A stretch of 46,323 nt of DNA from Paulinella micropora (GCA_009731375.1 BJOX01000023.1:982486-1028808); one strand, 5' to 3'; positions 12,232-28,522 are shown, numbered from the stretch's first letter. The notes: generated by a model from the letters alone, not told the origin. A program made the numbers and translations.

Positions 12232-12330
12232 ACTATATCTGAGGCGTACTGATGCAGCAAATGGCATATCCTCAACCGACATAAGCCTCCAATACCCTTG
12301 TTCGAGGTCCTCCACCCCCCCGTGTCAGTC
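12232..12330 (-). mobile_element. SINE-like family B copy 3 (5'-truncated)
   Basis: Carries the 3'-most 99 bp of family B and stops at GTGTCAGTC, about 75 bp short of the other copies. The missing part is the 5' end in sense orientation. Confidence 0.8.
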
Positions 12331-12339
12331 AATGATAAC

Positions 12340-12406
<67 letters not shown>

Positions 12407-12477
12407 TGTATTTTATTATTTATATTATATTATTATTATTATTATTATTATTATCATTATTATTATTATTATTGTTA

Positions 12478-12512
<35 letters not shown>

Positions 12513-12532
12513 AAAATAATAATAATAATAAT
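12331..12532. repeat. (AAT)n then (TTA)n, an inverted pair
   Basis: An AAT tract passes through ATATGTATTTTATTATTTAT into ATT, so the two arms can fold together. No gene. Confidence 0.9.
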
Positions 12533-12674
12533 AGCGTATCTCCTGCCAATTGCTGAGCCAAAAGGCCATGTGCATCCAGTCCTCCATTCCATAAGGAAAG
12601 TCTCCACACCAATCGGTGGAATAAAGGAAGTGACGGCATAGAACATTACTCTAGAAGCTTTATACCAATCAGCC
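12533..12674 (-). mobile_element. SINE-like family C copy 2 (5'-truncated)
   Basis: Same 3' end as copy 1 (CAATTGGCAGGAGATACGC in sense) but lacking the CCTTTCCATGGGC 5' portion. Flanked on both sides by (AAT)n. Confidence 0.8.
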
Positions 12675-12727
12675 AATAATAATAATAATAATAATAATAA
12701 TAATTATACTTATATATATATACATAG

Positions 12728-12774
12728 GAGGCTGACGAACGAGCCCGCGCTATGTCACTAGAGCCTGACGAAAG
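12728..12774 (+). CDS. Exon 4: acidic linker
   Basis: 47 nt between a (TA)nCATAG acceptor and an AAG/GTAGAT donor. It starts at a codon boundary after exon 3 and reads EADERARAMSLEPDE, leaving AG to be completed by the next exon. This is complex sequence flanked by simple DNA on both sides. Its composition suits a charged linker between RCC1 segments. No family is recognised from these residues alone; support comes from splice signals and phase. Confidence 0.6.
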
Positions 12775-13267
<493 letters not shown>

Positions 13268-13269
13268 AG

Positions 13270-13296
13270 TACCATGTCACTGGGGTTGGGAGGAAG
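13270..13296 (+). CDS. Exon 5 (tentative): 27-nt mini-exon
   Basis: GATACCCAG acceptor and AAG/GTATTT donor frame 27 nt. Taking the two bases left by exon 4 it reads S-TMSLGLGG and leaves AG, so it is phase-symmetric. It shares ATGTCACT and the AAG/GTA end with exon 4, so it may be a donor-half echo of exon 4. Because of the symmetry, exons 4 and 6 join in frame with or without it. The acceptor lacks a pyrimidine tract. Confidence 0.4.
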
Positions 13297-13452
13297 GTAT
13301 TTCTATCTATCTATCTATCTTTCTATCTATCTATCTATCTATCTATCTACCTATCTATCTATCTATCTATCTATCCATTCATCTATTCTTTATTTGTCAT
13401 CATGCACAGTCGCGCTCTGATATCTAACTATCTATCTATATATCTATCTATA

Positions 13453-13484
<32 letters not shown>

Positions 13485-13681
13485 CATCTAACTATCTATC
13501 TAACTATCTATCTAACTATCTATCTAACTATCTATCTAACTATCTATCTAACTATCTATCTAACTGTCTATCTATCTATATATATATCTATCTAACTAAC
13601 TATCTATCTAACTATCTTTCTTTCTATCTATATATCTATCTATCTATCTATCTATCTGTCTGTCTATCTGTCTATCTATCG

Positions 13682-13731
<50 letters not shown>

Positions 13732-13790
13732 ATATTGATCGGCCAACAATCATTAGACCTACCTACCTACCTACCTATCTATCTATCTAC

Positions 13791-13825
<35 letters not shown>

Positions 13826-14013
13826 CCTACCTACCTACCTACCTACCGAACTAACTAAACCTACCTACCTACCTACCTGCCTATCTACCTATTTTACCTA
13901 TCACCTACCTACGTATCTAGGTGCGCACTAATTCAATCCAACCTATCTACCTATCTACCTACCTACTTATCTATATATTATGTATATATTATGTATCTAT
14001 CTATCTATCTATC

Positions 14014-14051
<38 letters not shown>

Positions 14052-14084
14052 CATCCATCCATCCATCCATCCATTCATTCATCG

Positions 14085-14129
<45 letters not shown>

Positions 14130-14208
14130 CCTACCTACCTATCTATCTATCTACCTACCTATCTATCTATCTATCTACCTATGTATGTATCTATCTATCT
14201 ATCTATCC
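13297..14208 (+). repeat. (TATC)n, (AACTATCT)n, (CCTA)n with an exon-6 acceptor echo
   Basis: About 900 bp of pyrimidine-rich tetramers. 13487-13565 is a regular AACTATCT octamer array. At 13921-13941 the acceptor half of exon 6 appears (CTAG then GTGCGCACTAATTCAA) and dissolves into CCTA/TATC. No other gene signal. Confidence 0.85.
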
Positions 14209-14210
14209 AG

Positions 14211-14279
14211 GCGCACACTAATTCAAGCCCCCTCGACCCCTTCAGGGGCACAGGATCCCTTGCTGTTGAACAGCGTAAG
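14211..14279 (+). CDS. Exon 6: Pro/Ser-rich linker
   Basis: 69 nt with acceptor (TATC)nCAG and donor AAG/GTATAC, phase 1 to 2 as required by exons 4/5 and 7. In that frame it begins [10 protein letters not shown] and ends PLLLNSV. A second frame is also open, so phase is the main reason for this choice. It has one acceptor-half echo 290 bp upstream and one donor-half echo 112 bp downstream (TTGCTATTAAACACTCTAAG then GTATAG). Probably linker; no domain recognised. Confidence 0.6.
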
Positions 14280-16100
<1,821 letters not shown>

Positions 16101-16159
16101 GTCGTCAGAGGTAGAAGCACCTGGGATACAACAATCGCCAGATAAAGAACTGACAAAAG
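16101..16159 (+). CDS. Exon 7: linker segment before the IQ exon
   Basis: 59 nt with acceptor AATATAAG and donor AAAAG/GTCTAT. It takes one nt after exon 6, reads [19 protein letters not shown] and leaves G. A nearer AG (GTCAG) exists, but it gives a stop or a phase clash; the TAAG is conserved in both echoes and gives the right phase. It is hydrophilic linker leading into exon 8. Confidence 0.6.
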
Positions 16160-16999
<840 letters not shown>

Positions 17000-17000
<1 letters not shown>

Positions 17001-17200
17001 AATACTACACACGTATACAGACATACATATGTGTAAGTATATGTTTGAGTATATGTATATGTATTTGGAATTTTTTTTCTTGATTGCGTTTTACCACCCA
17101 AGAAAAAATTTCCAAATACACATGCATATACTCATACATATACTCATACATATACTTACACATGTATGTCTGTATACGTAAGTATGTAGTATTACTTGAG
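17000..17200. repeat. Fold-back: inverted repeat with about 85-95-nt arms
   Basis: Left arm (AGTAATACTAC ... TATTTGGAATTTTTT) and right arm (AAAATTTCCAAATA ... GTAGTATTACTT) are complementary around ATTGCGTTTTACCACCC. The loop resembles exon-8 sequence TTGCCTTTTCCCAAGAG, so an exon-8 fragment sits at the hairpin tip. Confidence 0.8.
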
Positions 17201-17243
17201 ATAGATAGATAGAATAGATAGATAGATAGATAGATAGACAGAC

Positions 17244-17303
<60 letters not shown>

Positions 17304-17368
17304 GGATAGATGGATGGATGGATGGATGGATGGATAGATGGATAGATGGATGGATGGATGGATGGATG

Positions 17369-17450
<82 letters not shown>

Positions 17451-17640
17451 ATGTAGGAGAACACCCTCGTTGCGTTTTCCCAAGAGAAAGATACAAATAC
17501 ATACATTACATACATACATTACATACATACATATATACATACAAACATAATATACAAATACAAACATGACAAATACAAACATGAGATTCAAATACATCTA
17601 CTTATACATCTACTTAGACAGATACATTTTTTTGTTCTTT
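17201..17640. repeat. (GATA)n/(GATG)n then another exon-8 fragment
   Basis: GATA and GGAT blocks to 17450, then CGTTGCGTTTTCCCAAGAGA at 17468-17489, a partial copy of exon-8 codons VAFSQE, then (TACA)n and the pyrimidine-rich acceptor TTTTTTTGTTCTTTAG. Confidence 0.8.
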
Positions 17641-17642
17641 AG

Positions 17643-17776
17643 TTGCGACGACTGACGAAAAAGCTATGGTTGCCTTTTCCCAAGAGAGTCCGCCAAGTCT
17701 GCTTGAAATAAAAAATTCGCAAGTTGAAGCAGCCAGGCGAATCCAACGCATCTACCGTCAACACCTCATCAAGCAG
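17643..17776 (+). CDS. Exon 8: IQ (calmodulin-binding) motif
   Basis: The longest exon, 134 nt, with a textbook acceptor (T-rich, TTTAG) and donor CAG/GTTTAT. It takes two nt to complete a Val codon and then 44 codons, ending at a codon boundary. The C-terminal part reads AARRIQRIYRQHLIKQ, which fits the IQ motif ([ILV]QxxxR...K), a helix that binds calmodulin or other EF-hand proteins. Before it is ATTDEKAMVAFSQESPP, polar and probably linker. The segment sits between two groups of RCC1 repeats. Partial copies lie upstream (exon start and middle) and downstream (3' half, inverted). Confidence 0.85.
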
Positions 17777-17947
17777 GTTTATCTATCCATTTATCTAGAT
17801 ATGTATATCTCGGGCTAGCTAGCTATCTAGCTACCTATCTATCTATCTATCTATCTATTTATCTATCTAGATAACCTGCTTGATAAGATGTTGTCGGTAG
17901 ATGCGTTGGATTCGCCTGGCTGCTTCAACTTGCGAATTTTTTATTTC

Positions 17948-18031
<84 letters not shown>

Positions 18032-18162
18032 GTAGCTAGCTAGCTAGCCAGAGATATACACAGTTAGATAAATGGATAGATAAACCTGCTTGATGAGGTG
18101 TTGACGGTAGATGCGTTGGATTCGCCTGGCTGCTTCAACTTGCGAATTTTTTATTTCAAAGA
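17777..18162 (-). repeat. Two inverted donor-half echoes of exon 8
   Basis: On the minus strand at 17873-17950 and 18083-18162, the exon-8 3' half from TTGAAATAAAAAATTCGC to AAGCAG and the donor GT are repeated. The first copy differs from the exon near the end only by three third-position changes (CGA, CAT, CTT for CGT, CAC, CTC). The 5' intron-8 stretch with GGCTAGCTAGCTA is copied as well. GATA separates the copies. They lack acceptors and lie on the wrong strand, so they are not exons of this gene. Confidence 0.8.
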
Positions 18163-18544
<382 letters not shown>

Positions 18545-18984
18545 CAGAGAATTACGGGATGGTGTGGGTGTGCTGGGCCCGTGGTGGGGTGCCTTATGTG
18601 TGCCTAGCCATACGCCTATAAGTCACATGCCGAAATAGCGACGGGAAGCACAATCCTGTTCCCTCAGGGTGCCCTTTCTCGCTTGTTGAGCCCGGAATAA
18701 AACCCACAGTGCTCTGTCGGTTTATACTAGACTGTCGAACAGTCTCGAAACTCCATCTGCTTACTGGGCCCTCTGTAATGGAGGTGGGAGCTCGTTCTGC
18801 AAGGGGCGCTTTATGGAACGAGCCCTGGCCCCGCCTGGTACTAGGGAGCTTTGGTATTGCCTGTATCAGTCCCTTCCGTGCAAACATCACGGCTTAGCTG
18901 GGCATCGGGTTAATACTTTACCCACAGACTTCCTGGTTGACGAAATCAGAAGCTCCTTTTTTCTGACATTAGTCGATATTTCAT
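18545..18984 (+). mobile_element. Repeat family E copy 3
   Basis: 5'-truncated at CAGAGAATTACGGG, with the constant 3' end AGTCGATATTTCATC. Almost identical to copy 2 over the shared part, which suggests recent spread or exchange. It abuts family F copy 2 with six bases between. Confidence 0.85.
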
Positions 18985-18990
18985 CTATCT

Positions 18991-19369
18991 TCGCTCCTGT
19001 GCAGTCGAAAATTGGACTAATCTTCCTGTAGTCCGTATCGGTGACTGCATTCCGTCATAGCCGTCCAGTGTTGCATAGCCCGGGCTAGGTCCCTTCGGGG
19101 GTTTAGGCCTTCTACAATGTCATCATTGTAGCTTGCGCAAGCTTACGGTGCTCAAAACACTTGGACTAACGGCTTCCTTTTCTTTCCCTTCTTCCTTATC
19201 CTCCCACTCTCCATTCCTAGATTGCCTTTTTCTTCAACGTCCTCCTCTTCTTTTTTCCAGAACACAGTCTACCCGTGATTCCCATCCCGGACACATGCAC
19301 AGTACACAAATTACTGTTTGATGTGAAACTGCGTTCCTTTGCAAGGACTACATTCCTTTGCGACATCTC

Positions 19370-19372
<3 letters not shown>
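18991..19372 (+). mobile_element. Repeat family F copy 2 (full-length here)
   Basis: About 380 bp from TCGCTCCTGTGCAGTCGAAA to TTTGCGACATCTCATC, then (TATC)n. Family F has the same terminal TCTCATC and tetramer tail as family E but no other similarity to it. No protein domain is recognised. Confidence 0.8.
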
Positions 19373-19416
<44 letters not shown>

Positions 19417-19417
19417 C

Positions 19418-19456
<39 letters not shown>

Positions 19457-19570
19457 GACCGATCGATCGATGTATGTATGTATGTATGTCTATATTTATG
19501 TCTGTCTGTCTGTCTATGTCTGTCGTTCCCTCACGTATTGCTAAACATATCATTTTTCTATCTATCTATC

Positions 19571-19601
<31 letters not shown>

Positions 19602-19730
19602 CTATCTATCTTCTATCTATCTATCTATCTATCTATCGATCTATCTATCTATCTATCTATCTATCTACTTCATACATGCATAGAAGGTACATGTTTAATA
19701 TATTGTTCTACCTGTGTTTATCGTTTGTTC

Positions 19731-19777
<47 letters not shown>

Positions 19778-19794
19778 AATCTATCAATCTATCA

Positions 19795-19826
<32 letters not shown>

Positions 19827-19841
19827 ATCTATCTTCTATCT

Positions 19842-19877
<36 letters not shown>

Positions 19878-19943
19878 CCTCATACATGCATGGAAGATAC
19901 ATGTTTAATATATTTTTCTGTCTGTGTTTATCGTTCGTTCGTG

Positions 19944-19988
<45 letters not shown>

Positions 19989-20072
19989 GTCTGTATCACG
20001 TATTGCTGAATATGCAATATATTAAATATGAATGGTCTATGTATGTATGAGGTAGATAGATAGATAGATAGG

Positions 20073-20157
<85 letters not shown>

Positions 20158-20166
20158 CGATAGATC

Positions 20167-20247
<81 letters not shown>

Positions 20248-20274
20248 TTATGATATATGTATATACTACTATAG
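19373..20274. repeat. Intron 8, last part: (TATC)n islands and (GATA)n
   Basis: Two direct copies (19671-19735, 19871-19943) and one inverted copy (19990-20052) of an AT-rich island with CATACATGCATGGAAG and ACATGTTTAATATAT, set in TATC, then 190 bp of GATA. It ends in the exon-9 acceptor TACTACTATAG. Confidence 0.85.
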
Positions 20275-20317
20275 GAAAGACATCCGGAAGTTTTTCAATT
20301 GGGAGCCGATCCAAAAG
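20275..20317 (+). CDS. Exon 9: start of second RCC1 block
   Basis: 43 nt with acceptor ACTACTATAG and donor AAAAG/GTTATC. It begins at a codon boundary, as exon 8 demands, and reads [14 protein letters not shown] with G left over. Exon 10 supplies GT and continues, so ...[17 protein letters not shown] leads into the RCC1 repeat of exons 11-13. No echoes of this exon are visible. Confidence 0.65.
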
Positions 20318-20337
20318 GTTATCTATCTATCTATATG

Positions 20338-20373
<36 letters not shown>

Positions 20374-20440
20374 CCTACCTACCTACCTATCTACCTACAC
20401 ACCTCCTTGCCCACCTGTCTACCTATCGATCTTATCGATC

Positions 20441-20475
<35 letters not shown>

Positions 20476-20564
20476 CCTACCTACCTACCTACCTACCTAC
20501 CTACCTACCTACCTTTCTACCTACCTACCTATCTACCTACCCACTTCCTTGCCCACCTGTCTAC

Positions 20565-20601
<37 letters not shown>

Positions 20602-20796
20602 CATCTATCTATCTATCTACCTATCTACCTATCTACCTACCTACCTATCTACCTACCCACCTCCTTGCCCACCTGTCTACCTATCTATCTTATCTATCTA
20701 TCTATCCATCTATCTATCTATCTATCTATCTATATCTATCTATCTACCTATCTATTCAGGCTTGCATCAATCCCCGGGCACCCTACCCTTCCCAGC

Positions 20797-20843
<47 letters not shown>

Positions 20844-21008
20844 CCTATCTACTCAGGCTTGCATCAATCTCCAGGCACCCTACCCTTCCCAGCTTATCTA
20901 TCTATCTATATATCTATCTATCTCTCTCTCTCTCTCTCTCTCTCTTTCTATCTATCTATCCACCTATCTACGCAGGCATCAATCTCCAGGCACCCTACCC
21001 CTCCCAGC

Positions 21009-21058
<50 letters not shown>

Positions 21059-21071
21059 ATCTATCTATCTA

Positions 21072-21118
<47 letters not shown>

Positions 21119-21345
21119 ATCTATCTATCTACCTATCTACTCAGGCTTGCATCAGTCTCCGAGCACCCTACCCTTCCCAGCTTATCTATCTATCCATCTA
21201 TCTCTCTCGCTCTCTCTCTCTCTCTCTATCTATCTATCTACCTATCTACTCAGGCTTGCATCAATCCCCGGGCACCCTACCCTTCCCAGCTTATCAATCT
21301 ATCTATCTATCTATCTATCTATATATCTATATATCTATCTATCTA

Positions 21346-21380
<35 letters not shown>

Positions 21381-21453
21381 CTTTCTATCTATCTATCTAC
21401 CTATCTATCTACTCAGGCTTGCATCAATCTCCAGGCACCCTACCCTTCCCAGC

Positions 21454-21498
<45 letters not shown>

Positions 21499-21548
21499 CA
21501 ACTATCTATCTATCTATCTATCCATCTATCTATCTATCTATCTATCTA

Positions 21549-21609
<61 letters not shown>

Positions 21610-21709
21610 TTATATCTATCTATCTACCTATCTGCTCAGGATTGCATCAATCTCCGGGCACCCTACCCTTCCCAGCTTATCTATCTATCTATCTATCTAT
21701 CTATCTCTA

Positions 21710-21740
<31 letters not shown>

Positions 21741-21780
21741 TTCTATCTATTTCAGGCTTGCATCAGTCGCCAGGCACCCT

Positions 21781-21820
<40 letters not shown>

Positions 21821-22005
21821 ATCTATCTCAGGCTAGCATCAGTCTCCGGGCACCCTACCATTCCCAGCTTATCTATCTATCTCTCTCTCTCTCTCTCTCT
21901 CTCTCCTTATCTCTCTCTTTCTATCTATCTCAGGCGTGCATCAATCTCCAGGCACCCTACCATTCCCAGCGTATCTATCTATCTCTCTCTCTCTCTCTCT
22001 CTGTG

Positions 22006-22077
<72 letters not shown>

Positions 22078-22090
22078 CCTATCTACTCAG
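20318..22090 (+). repeat. Ten acceptor-half echoes of exon 10
   Basis: Copies begin right after AG at 20760, 20857, 20976, 21145, 21254, 21417, 21640, 21756, 21832 and 21934. Each has CTACTCAG or TTTCTATCTCAG, then GCTTGCATCAATCTCCAGG and CACCCTACCCTTCCCAGC, and stops there, passing into TATCTATC. They are spaced 75-220 bp apart in (TATC)n and (CT)n. None carries the exon-10 3' half or donor. Confidence 0.9.
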
Positions 22091-22149
22091 GTTTACATCA
22101 ATCTCCGGGAACCCTACCATTCCCGGCTGAGGGTGCGGGCGCCATCAAG
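22091..22149 (+). CDS. Exon 10: RCC1 approach segment, centre of the echo array
   Basis: 59 nt with acceptor CTACTCAG and donor AAG/GTGTGT. It takes two nt, then reads [19 protein letters not shown], ending at a codon boundary. It is the only copy in the region that has both halves. The upstream echoes share its acceptor half and the downstream echoes its donor half; the shared middle is CACCCTACCCTTCCC. LPFP followed by exon 11 (QVSLARDHGG) matches the P-x-x-[LIV]...[VI]-x-x-[VA] spacing of RCC1 blades. High confidence as an exon, moderate for the exact limits. Confidence 0.8.
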
Positions 22150-22810
22150 GTGTGTGTGTATGTATGTATGTATGTATGTATGTATGTATATGTATGTATG
22201 TATATGTATGTATGTATATGTATGTACGTATATGTGTGCACCCTACCCTTCCCGGCTGAGGGCGCGGGCGCCATCAAGGTGTGTATGTATGTATGTATGT
22301 ATGTATGTATGTATGTATGTTTGTATGTATGTATATTTGTATGTATTTATGTATGTACGTATGTATATGTATGTACGTATATGTATGCACCCTACCCTTC
22401 CCGGCTGAGGGCGCGGGCGCCATCAAGGTGTGTGTGTATGTATGTATGTATGTATGTATGTATATGTATATGTATATGTATGTATGTATATGTATGTACG
22501 TATATGTATGCACCCTGCCATTCCCAGCTGAGGGCGCGGGCGCCATCAAGGTGTGTATGTATGTATGTATGTATGTATGTATGTATTTATGTATGTATGT
22601 ACATACATGTATGTACGTATATGTATGTACGTATATGTATGCACCCTACCCTTCCCGGCTGAGGGCGCGGGCGCCATCAAGGTGTGTGTGTATGTATGTA
22701 TATATGTACGTATATATGTATATGTATGTATGTATATGTATGTACGTATATGTATGTACGTATATGTATGCACCCTACCATTCCCAGCTGAGGGCGCGGG
22801 CGCCATCAAG
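22150..22810 (+). repeat. Five donor-half echoes of exon 10
   Basis: Copies at 22238, 22388, 22510, 22641 and 22770, each from CACCCTACCCTTCCCGG through GGCGCGGGCGCCATCAAG to a GTGTGTATG donor. They are spaced 120-150 bp apart in (TATG)n. None has the exon-10 5' half or acceptor. GGCGCGGGCGCC is palindromic. Confidence 0.92.
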
Positions 22811-22867
22811 GTGTGTATGTATGTATGCATATATGTATGTATATATGTATGTATGTATGTATGTATG

Positions 22868-22898
<31 letters not shown>

Positions 22899-22942
22899 TT
22901 TATGTATGTGTCTATGTATGTATGTATGTATGTATGTATGTA

Positions 22943-22978
<36 letters not shown>

Positions 22979-23339
22979 TGTATGTATGTATGTATGTATG
23001 TATGTATCTATGTATGTATCTATGTATGTATGTATGTATGTATCTATGTATGTATGTATGTATGTATGTATGTATGTATGTATGTATGTATGTATGTATG
23101 TATGTATGTATGTATGCAAGCAAGCAAGCATGCATGCATGCATGCATGCATGTATGTATGTATGTATGTATGTATGTATGTACGTTTTTATGTATGCATC
23201 TATGTATGTATGTATGTATCTATCTATGTATGTATGTATGTATGTATATGTAGCAAGTTAGCTTGGCACGAGATCACGGGGGAATGTATGTATGTATGTA
23301 TGTATCTATGTTTGTATGTATGTATGTATGTATATGTAG
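22811..23339 (+). repeat. (TATG)n intron with one exon-11 acceptor echo
   Basis: About 450 bp of (TATG)n with GCAA/GCAT patches. At 23255-23283, after TATATGTAG, the first 28 nt of exon 11 appear (CAAGTTAGCTTGGCACGAG) and lead back into (TATG)n. Confidence 0.85.
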
Positions 23340-23390
23340 CAAGTTAGCTTGGCACGGGATCACGGTGGAATATTATCTCAAGAAGGGAAG
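23340..23390 (+). CDS. Exon 11: RCC1 repeat core (SLARDHGGILSQEGK)
   Basis: 51 nt, 17 codons, phase 0 at both ends, acceptor TATATGTAG and donor AAG/GTATAT. It reads QVSLARDHGGILSQEGK. This is the [VI]-x-x-[AG]-x-x-[HG]-...-x-x-G-[KR] strand pair of an RCC1 repeat and should be followed by [VL]-Y-x-[WF]-G, which is what exon 12 supplies. One acceptor-half echo lies 85 bp upstream. Confidence 0.8.
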
Positions 23391-24200
<810 letters not shown>

Positions 24201-24474
24201 ACTTGGACTCCGGACCCTCGTTTTTCACCGCAAACTAGAGCCATTGTGATGTTGTGAAAAATGAAACTGGAGGAGGAGGAGGAGGAGGAGGAAAGAGGAT
24301 GAGGAGAGGAAAGAGGAGAAAAGTCATCCTCGTTCTTCACCGCAAACTAGTGCCATTGTGATATTGTGGAAAATGAAAAGTCATCCTCGTTTTTCTACCG
24401 CAAAACTAGAGCCATTGTGATGTTGTGAAAAATGGAAAGCCACTCTGGCTCTAGTTTGCGATGAGAATAGTATG
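24201..24474. repeat. Tandem repeat of about 60 bp (CACCGCAAACTAGAGCCATT)
   Basis: Three direct copies (about 24213, 24328, 24383) of CTCGTTTTTCACCGCAAACT followed by AGAGCCATTGTGATGTTG, with GGA repeats between the first two and a short inverted copy at 24450. Not coding. Confidence 0.8.
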
Positions 24475-24616
24475 TTATGCGGCTAGCCACAAATTTGACG
24501 TGTTTTGCGGGCGAGCCGCAGCCGGGCCGGCGAGCCCGCAAAACACGTCAAATTTGGCGCGCCGCAAATGTAGTTTTATCGGTAACCTGACCACATTTTG
24601 TGGAGGTAACCGATAA
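24475..24616 (-). repeat. Family G double-stem-loop element, copy 2
   Basis: Opposite orientation to the other copies. Arms TTTGACGTGTTTTGCGGGC and GCCCGCAAAACACGTCAAA, and ATCGGTAACCTGACCACAT with GTGGAGGTAACCGAT. Confidence 0.8.
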
Positions 24617-24714
24617 ATGGTGGTTCATAGTCAAAGTGGGCGGAAGGTAGGGTGGCCCCGATACTTAGAAAAAAAACCTTACCTCAATCTTTTACCTATA
24701 TTTTTATCTATCAA

Positions 24715-24757
<43 letters not shown>

Positions 24758-25210
24758 GTATCTATCTGTGTTCTGCATGTGCGCGAAGGAAATTTGTATA
24801 TCTTTCTTCCTATTTTAATCTAGATCTTAACCTCTATCTTTATCTCTATCTCTATATCTTTGCATAACTAACATAACATATCTATCTCTATCTTAATCTC
24901 TATCTCTATCTGAATCTCTATCTCCATCTTAACCTTTATCTCTCTATCTTAATCTTTATCTCTCTATCGTTGCATAACTAACATACAAGCATAGGGATAG
25001 GGATAGGGATAGAGATAGAGAGATAGATATAGATCTAGATCTAGATCTAGATCTAGATCTAGATTAGATCTAGATCTAGATATAGATAGAGATAGAGATA
25101 GAGATAGAGATAGAGATAGAGACAGAGACAGAGACAGAGATAGAGATAGAGATAGAGATAGAGATAGGGTTCATTCGAACGACCGCTTACAGTAGATAGA
25201 TAGATGGATA
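24617..25210. repeat. Unique 80 bp, then (TATC)n, (ATCTCT)n and (GATCTA)n
   Basis: 24617-24690 is a short non-repetitive stretch without splice-framed coding. Hexamer ATCTCT/ATCTTA arrays, a GATCTA array (25030-25082) and a GATAGA array follow, up to family E copy 4. Confidence 0.8.
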
Positions 25211-25546
25211 GATGAAATATCGACTAATGTCAGAAAAAAGGAGCTTCTGATTTCGTCAACCAGGAAGTCTGTGGGTAAGTATTAACCCGATGCCCAGCTA
25301 AGCCGTGATGTTTGCACGGAAGGGACTGATACAGGCAATACCAAAGCTCCCTAGTACCAGGCGGGGCCAGGGCTCGTTCCAAAAAAAAGAACGAGCTCCC
25401 ACCTCCATTACAGAGGGCCCAGTAAGCAGATGGAGTTTCGAGACTGTCGACAGTCTAGTATAAACCGACAGAGCACTGTGGGTTTTATTCCGGGCTCAAC
25501 AAGCGAGAAAGGGCACCCTGAGGGAACAGGATTGTGCTTCCCGTCG
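25211..25546 (-). mobile_element. Repeat family E copy 4 (cut by assembly gap)
   Basis: Minus-strand copy with the 3' end at left (GATGAAATATCGACTAATG). About 20 bp near the middle are replaced by a run of A (25381), and the 5' portion is lost at the gap. The next sequence is unrelated (TATG)n, so the join across the gap is suspect. Confidence 0.8.
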
Positions 25547-25556
25547 NNNNNNNNNN
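25547..25556. other. Assembly gap (10 N)
   Basis: Separates a cut family E copy from the left arm of the giant palindrome. Confidence 0.98.
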
Positions 25557-27129
<1,573 letters not shown>

Positions 27130-27227
27130 CATACATACTTACATACATAGGTGTACATGTTTGGATTACATACAACATACATACATACATACATACATAC
27201 ATACATGCATGGGTGTACATGTTTGGA

Positions 27228-27258
<31 letters not shown>

Positions 27259-27332
27259 CATCATCCATACATACATACATACATTCATACATACATACAT
27301 GCATATATACATACATAGGTGTACATGATGGA

Positions 27333-27379
<47 letters not shown>

Positions 27380-27456
27380 CATATACAGACATACATACAT
27401 ATATATACATATACATTAACATACATACATACATACATACATACATACATACATAG

Positions 27457-27489
27457 TTGTACATGTTCGGATCGAACGGACGTTCACAG
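27457..27489 (+). CDS. Exon 12: RCC1 LYMFGSNGRSQ segment
   Basis: 33 nt, 11 codons, phase 0 at both ends, acceptor ACATAG and donor CAG/GTATGT. It reads LYMFGSNGRSQ, the [VL]-Y-x-[WF]-G-x-N-x-x-x-Q motif that ends one RCC1 blade and starts the next. With exon 13 the junction is GSNGRSQ-LGLAEE, a canonical G-Q-L-G-L. Four acceptor echoes upstream keep Val where this exon has Leu. Confidence 0.82.
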
Positions 27490-27590
27490 GTATGTATGTA
27501 TGTATGTATGTATGTATGTATGTATGTATGTATGTATGTATGTATGTTTATATGTATGTATCTACGTATGTATGTATGTATGTATGTATG

Positions 27591-27622
<32 letters not shown>

Positions 27623-28095
27623 TGTATGTATGTATGCATGTATGTATGTATGTATGTATGTATGCATGTATCTATGCATGTATCTATGCATGCATCTATG
27701 CATGCATCTATGCATTTATCTTTGTATGTATGTATGTATGTATGTATGTATCTATGTATGCATCTATGTATGATATGTATCTATGTATGTATGTATGTAT
27801 GTATGTATGTATCTATGTATGTATGTATGTATGTATCTATCTATCTATCTATCTATCTATGTGTCTATGTATCTATGTATGTATGTATGTATTCATGCAT
27901 GCATGCATGTATGTATGCATGCAAGCATGTATGTATGTATGTATGTATGTATGTATGTGTGTATGTATGGTATCTATGGTATGTATGTATGCATGTATGC
28001 ATGTATGCATGTAGGTATGTTGGTATGTATGTACGTATGTACGTATGTATCTATGTATCTATGTATCTATGCATCTATGCATCTATGTATCTATG

Positions 28096-28138
<43 letters not shown>

Positions 28139-28494
28139 GTATGTATGTAAGTATCTATGTAAGTATCTATGTATGTATGTATGTATGTATCTATGTATGT
28201 ATGTATCTATGTATCTATGTATGTATGTATGTATGTATGTATGTAGCTGGGTCTCGCGGAGGAGGTTTACGTATATATGTATCTATATATGTATCTATGT
28301 ATGTATCTATGTATGTATGTATGTATGTGTGTATCTATGTATGTATCTATGTATGTATGTATGTATGTAACTGGGTCTCGTGGAGGAGGTTTACGTATAT
28401 ATGTATCTATGTGTGTATCTGTGTGTGTATCTATGTATCTATGTATCTATATATCTATGTATGTATGTATGTATGTATGTATGTATGTATGTAG
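27490..28494 (+). repeat. (TATG)n/(GCAT)n intron with two exon-13 echoes
   Basis: A kilobase of (TATG)n with TATC and GCAT interruptions. Two partial copies of exon 13 (28247-28270, 28371-28394) read CTGGGTCTCGCGGAGGAGG and stop before the last four bases of the exon. The second has AA where its acceptor AG should be. Confidence 0.85.
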
Positions 28495-28522
28495 CTGGGT
28501 CTCGCGGAGGAGGTTTACGCTG
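28495..28522 (+). CDS. Exon 13: 28-nt RCC1 LGLAEEVYA mini-exon
   Basis: Acceptor TATGTAG and donor GCTG/GTATTC. It reads LGLAEEVYA with G left over, starting at the codon boundary left by exon 12. LGL completes the RCC1 blade-boundary motif. At 28 nt it is among the smallest exons here and below usual exon-definition sizes. Confidence 0.7.

Noticed and set aside
20318-22810. CRISPR-like array (similar repeats with spacers)
   Set aside because: Spacers are microsatellite of varying length, repeats are exon fragments with splice sites, and the context is eukaryotic.
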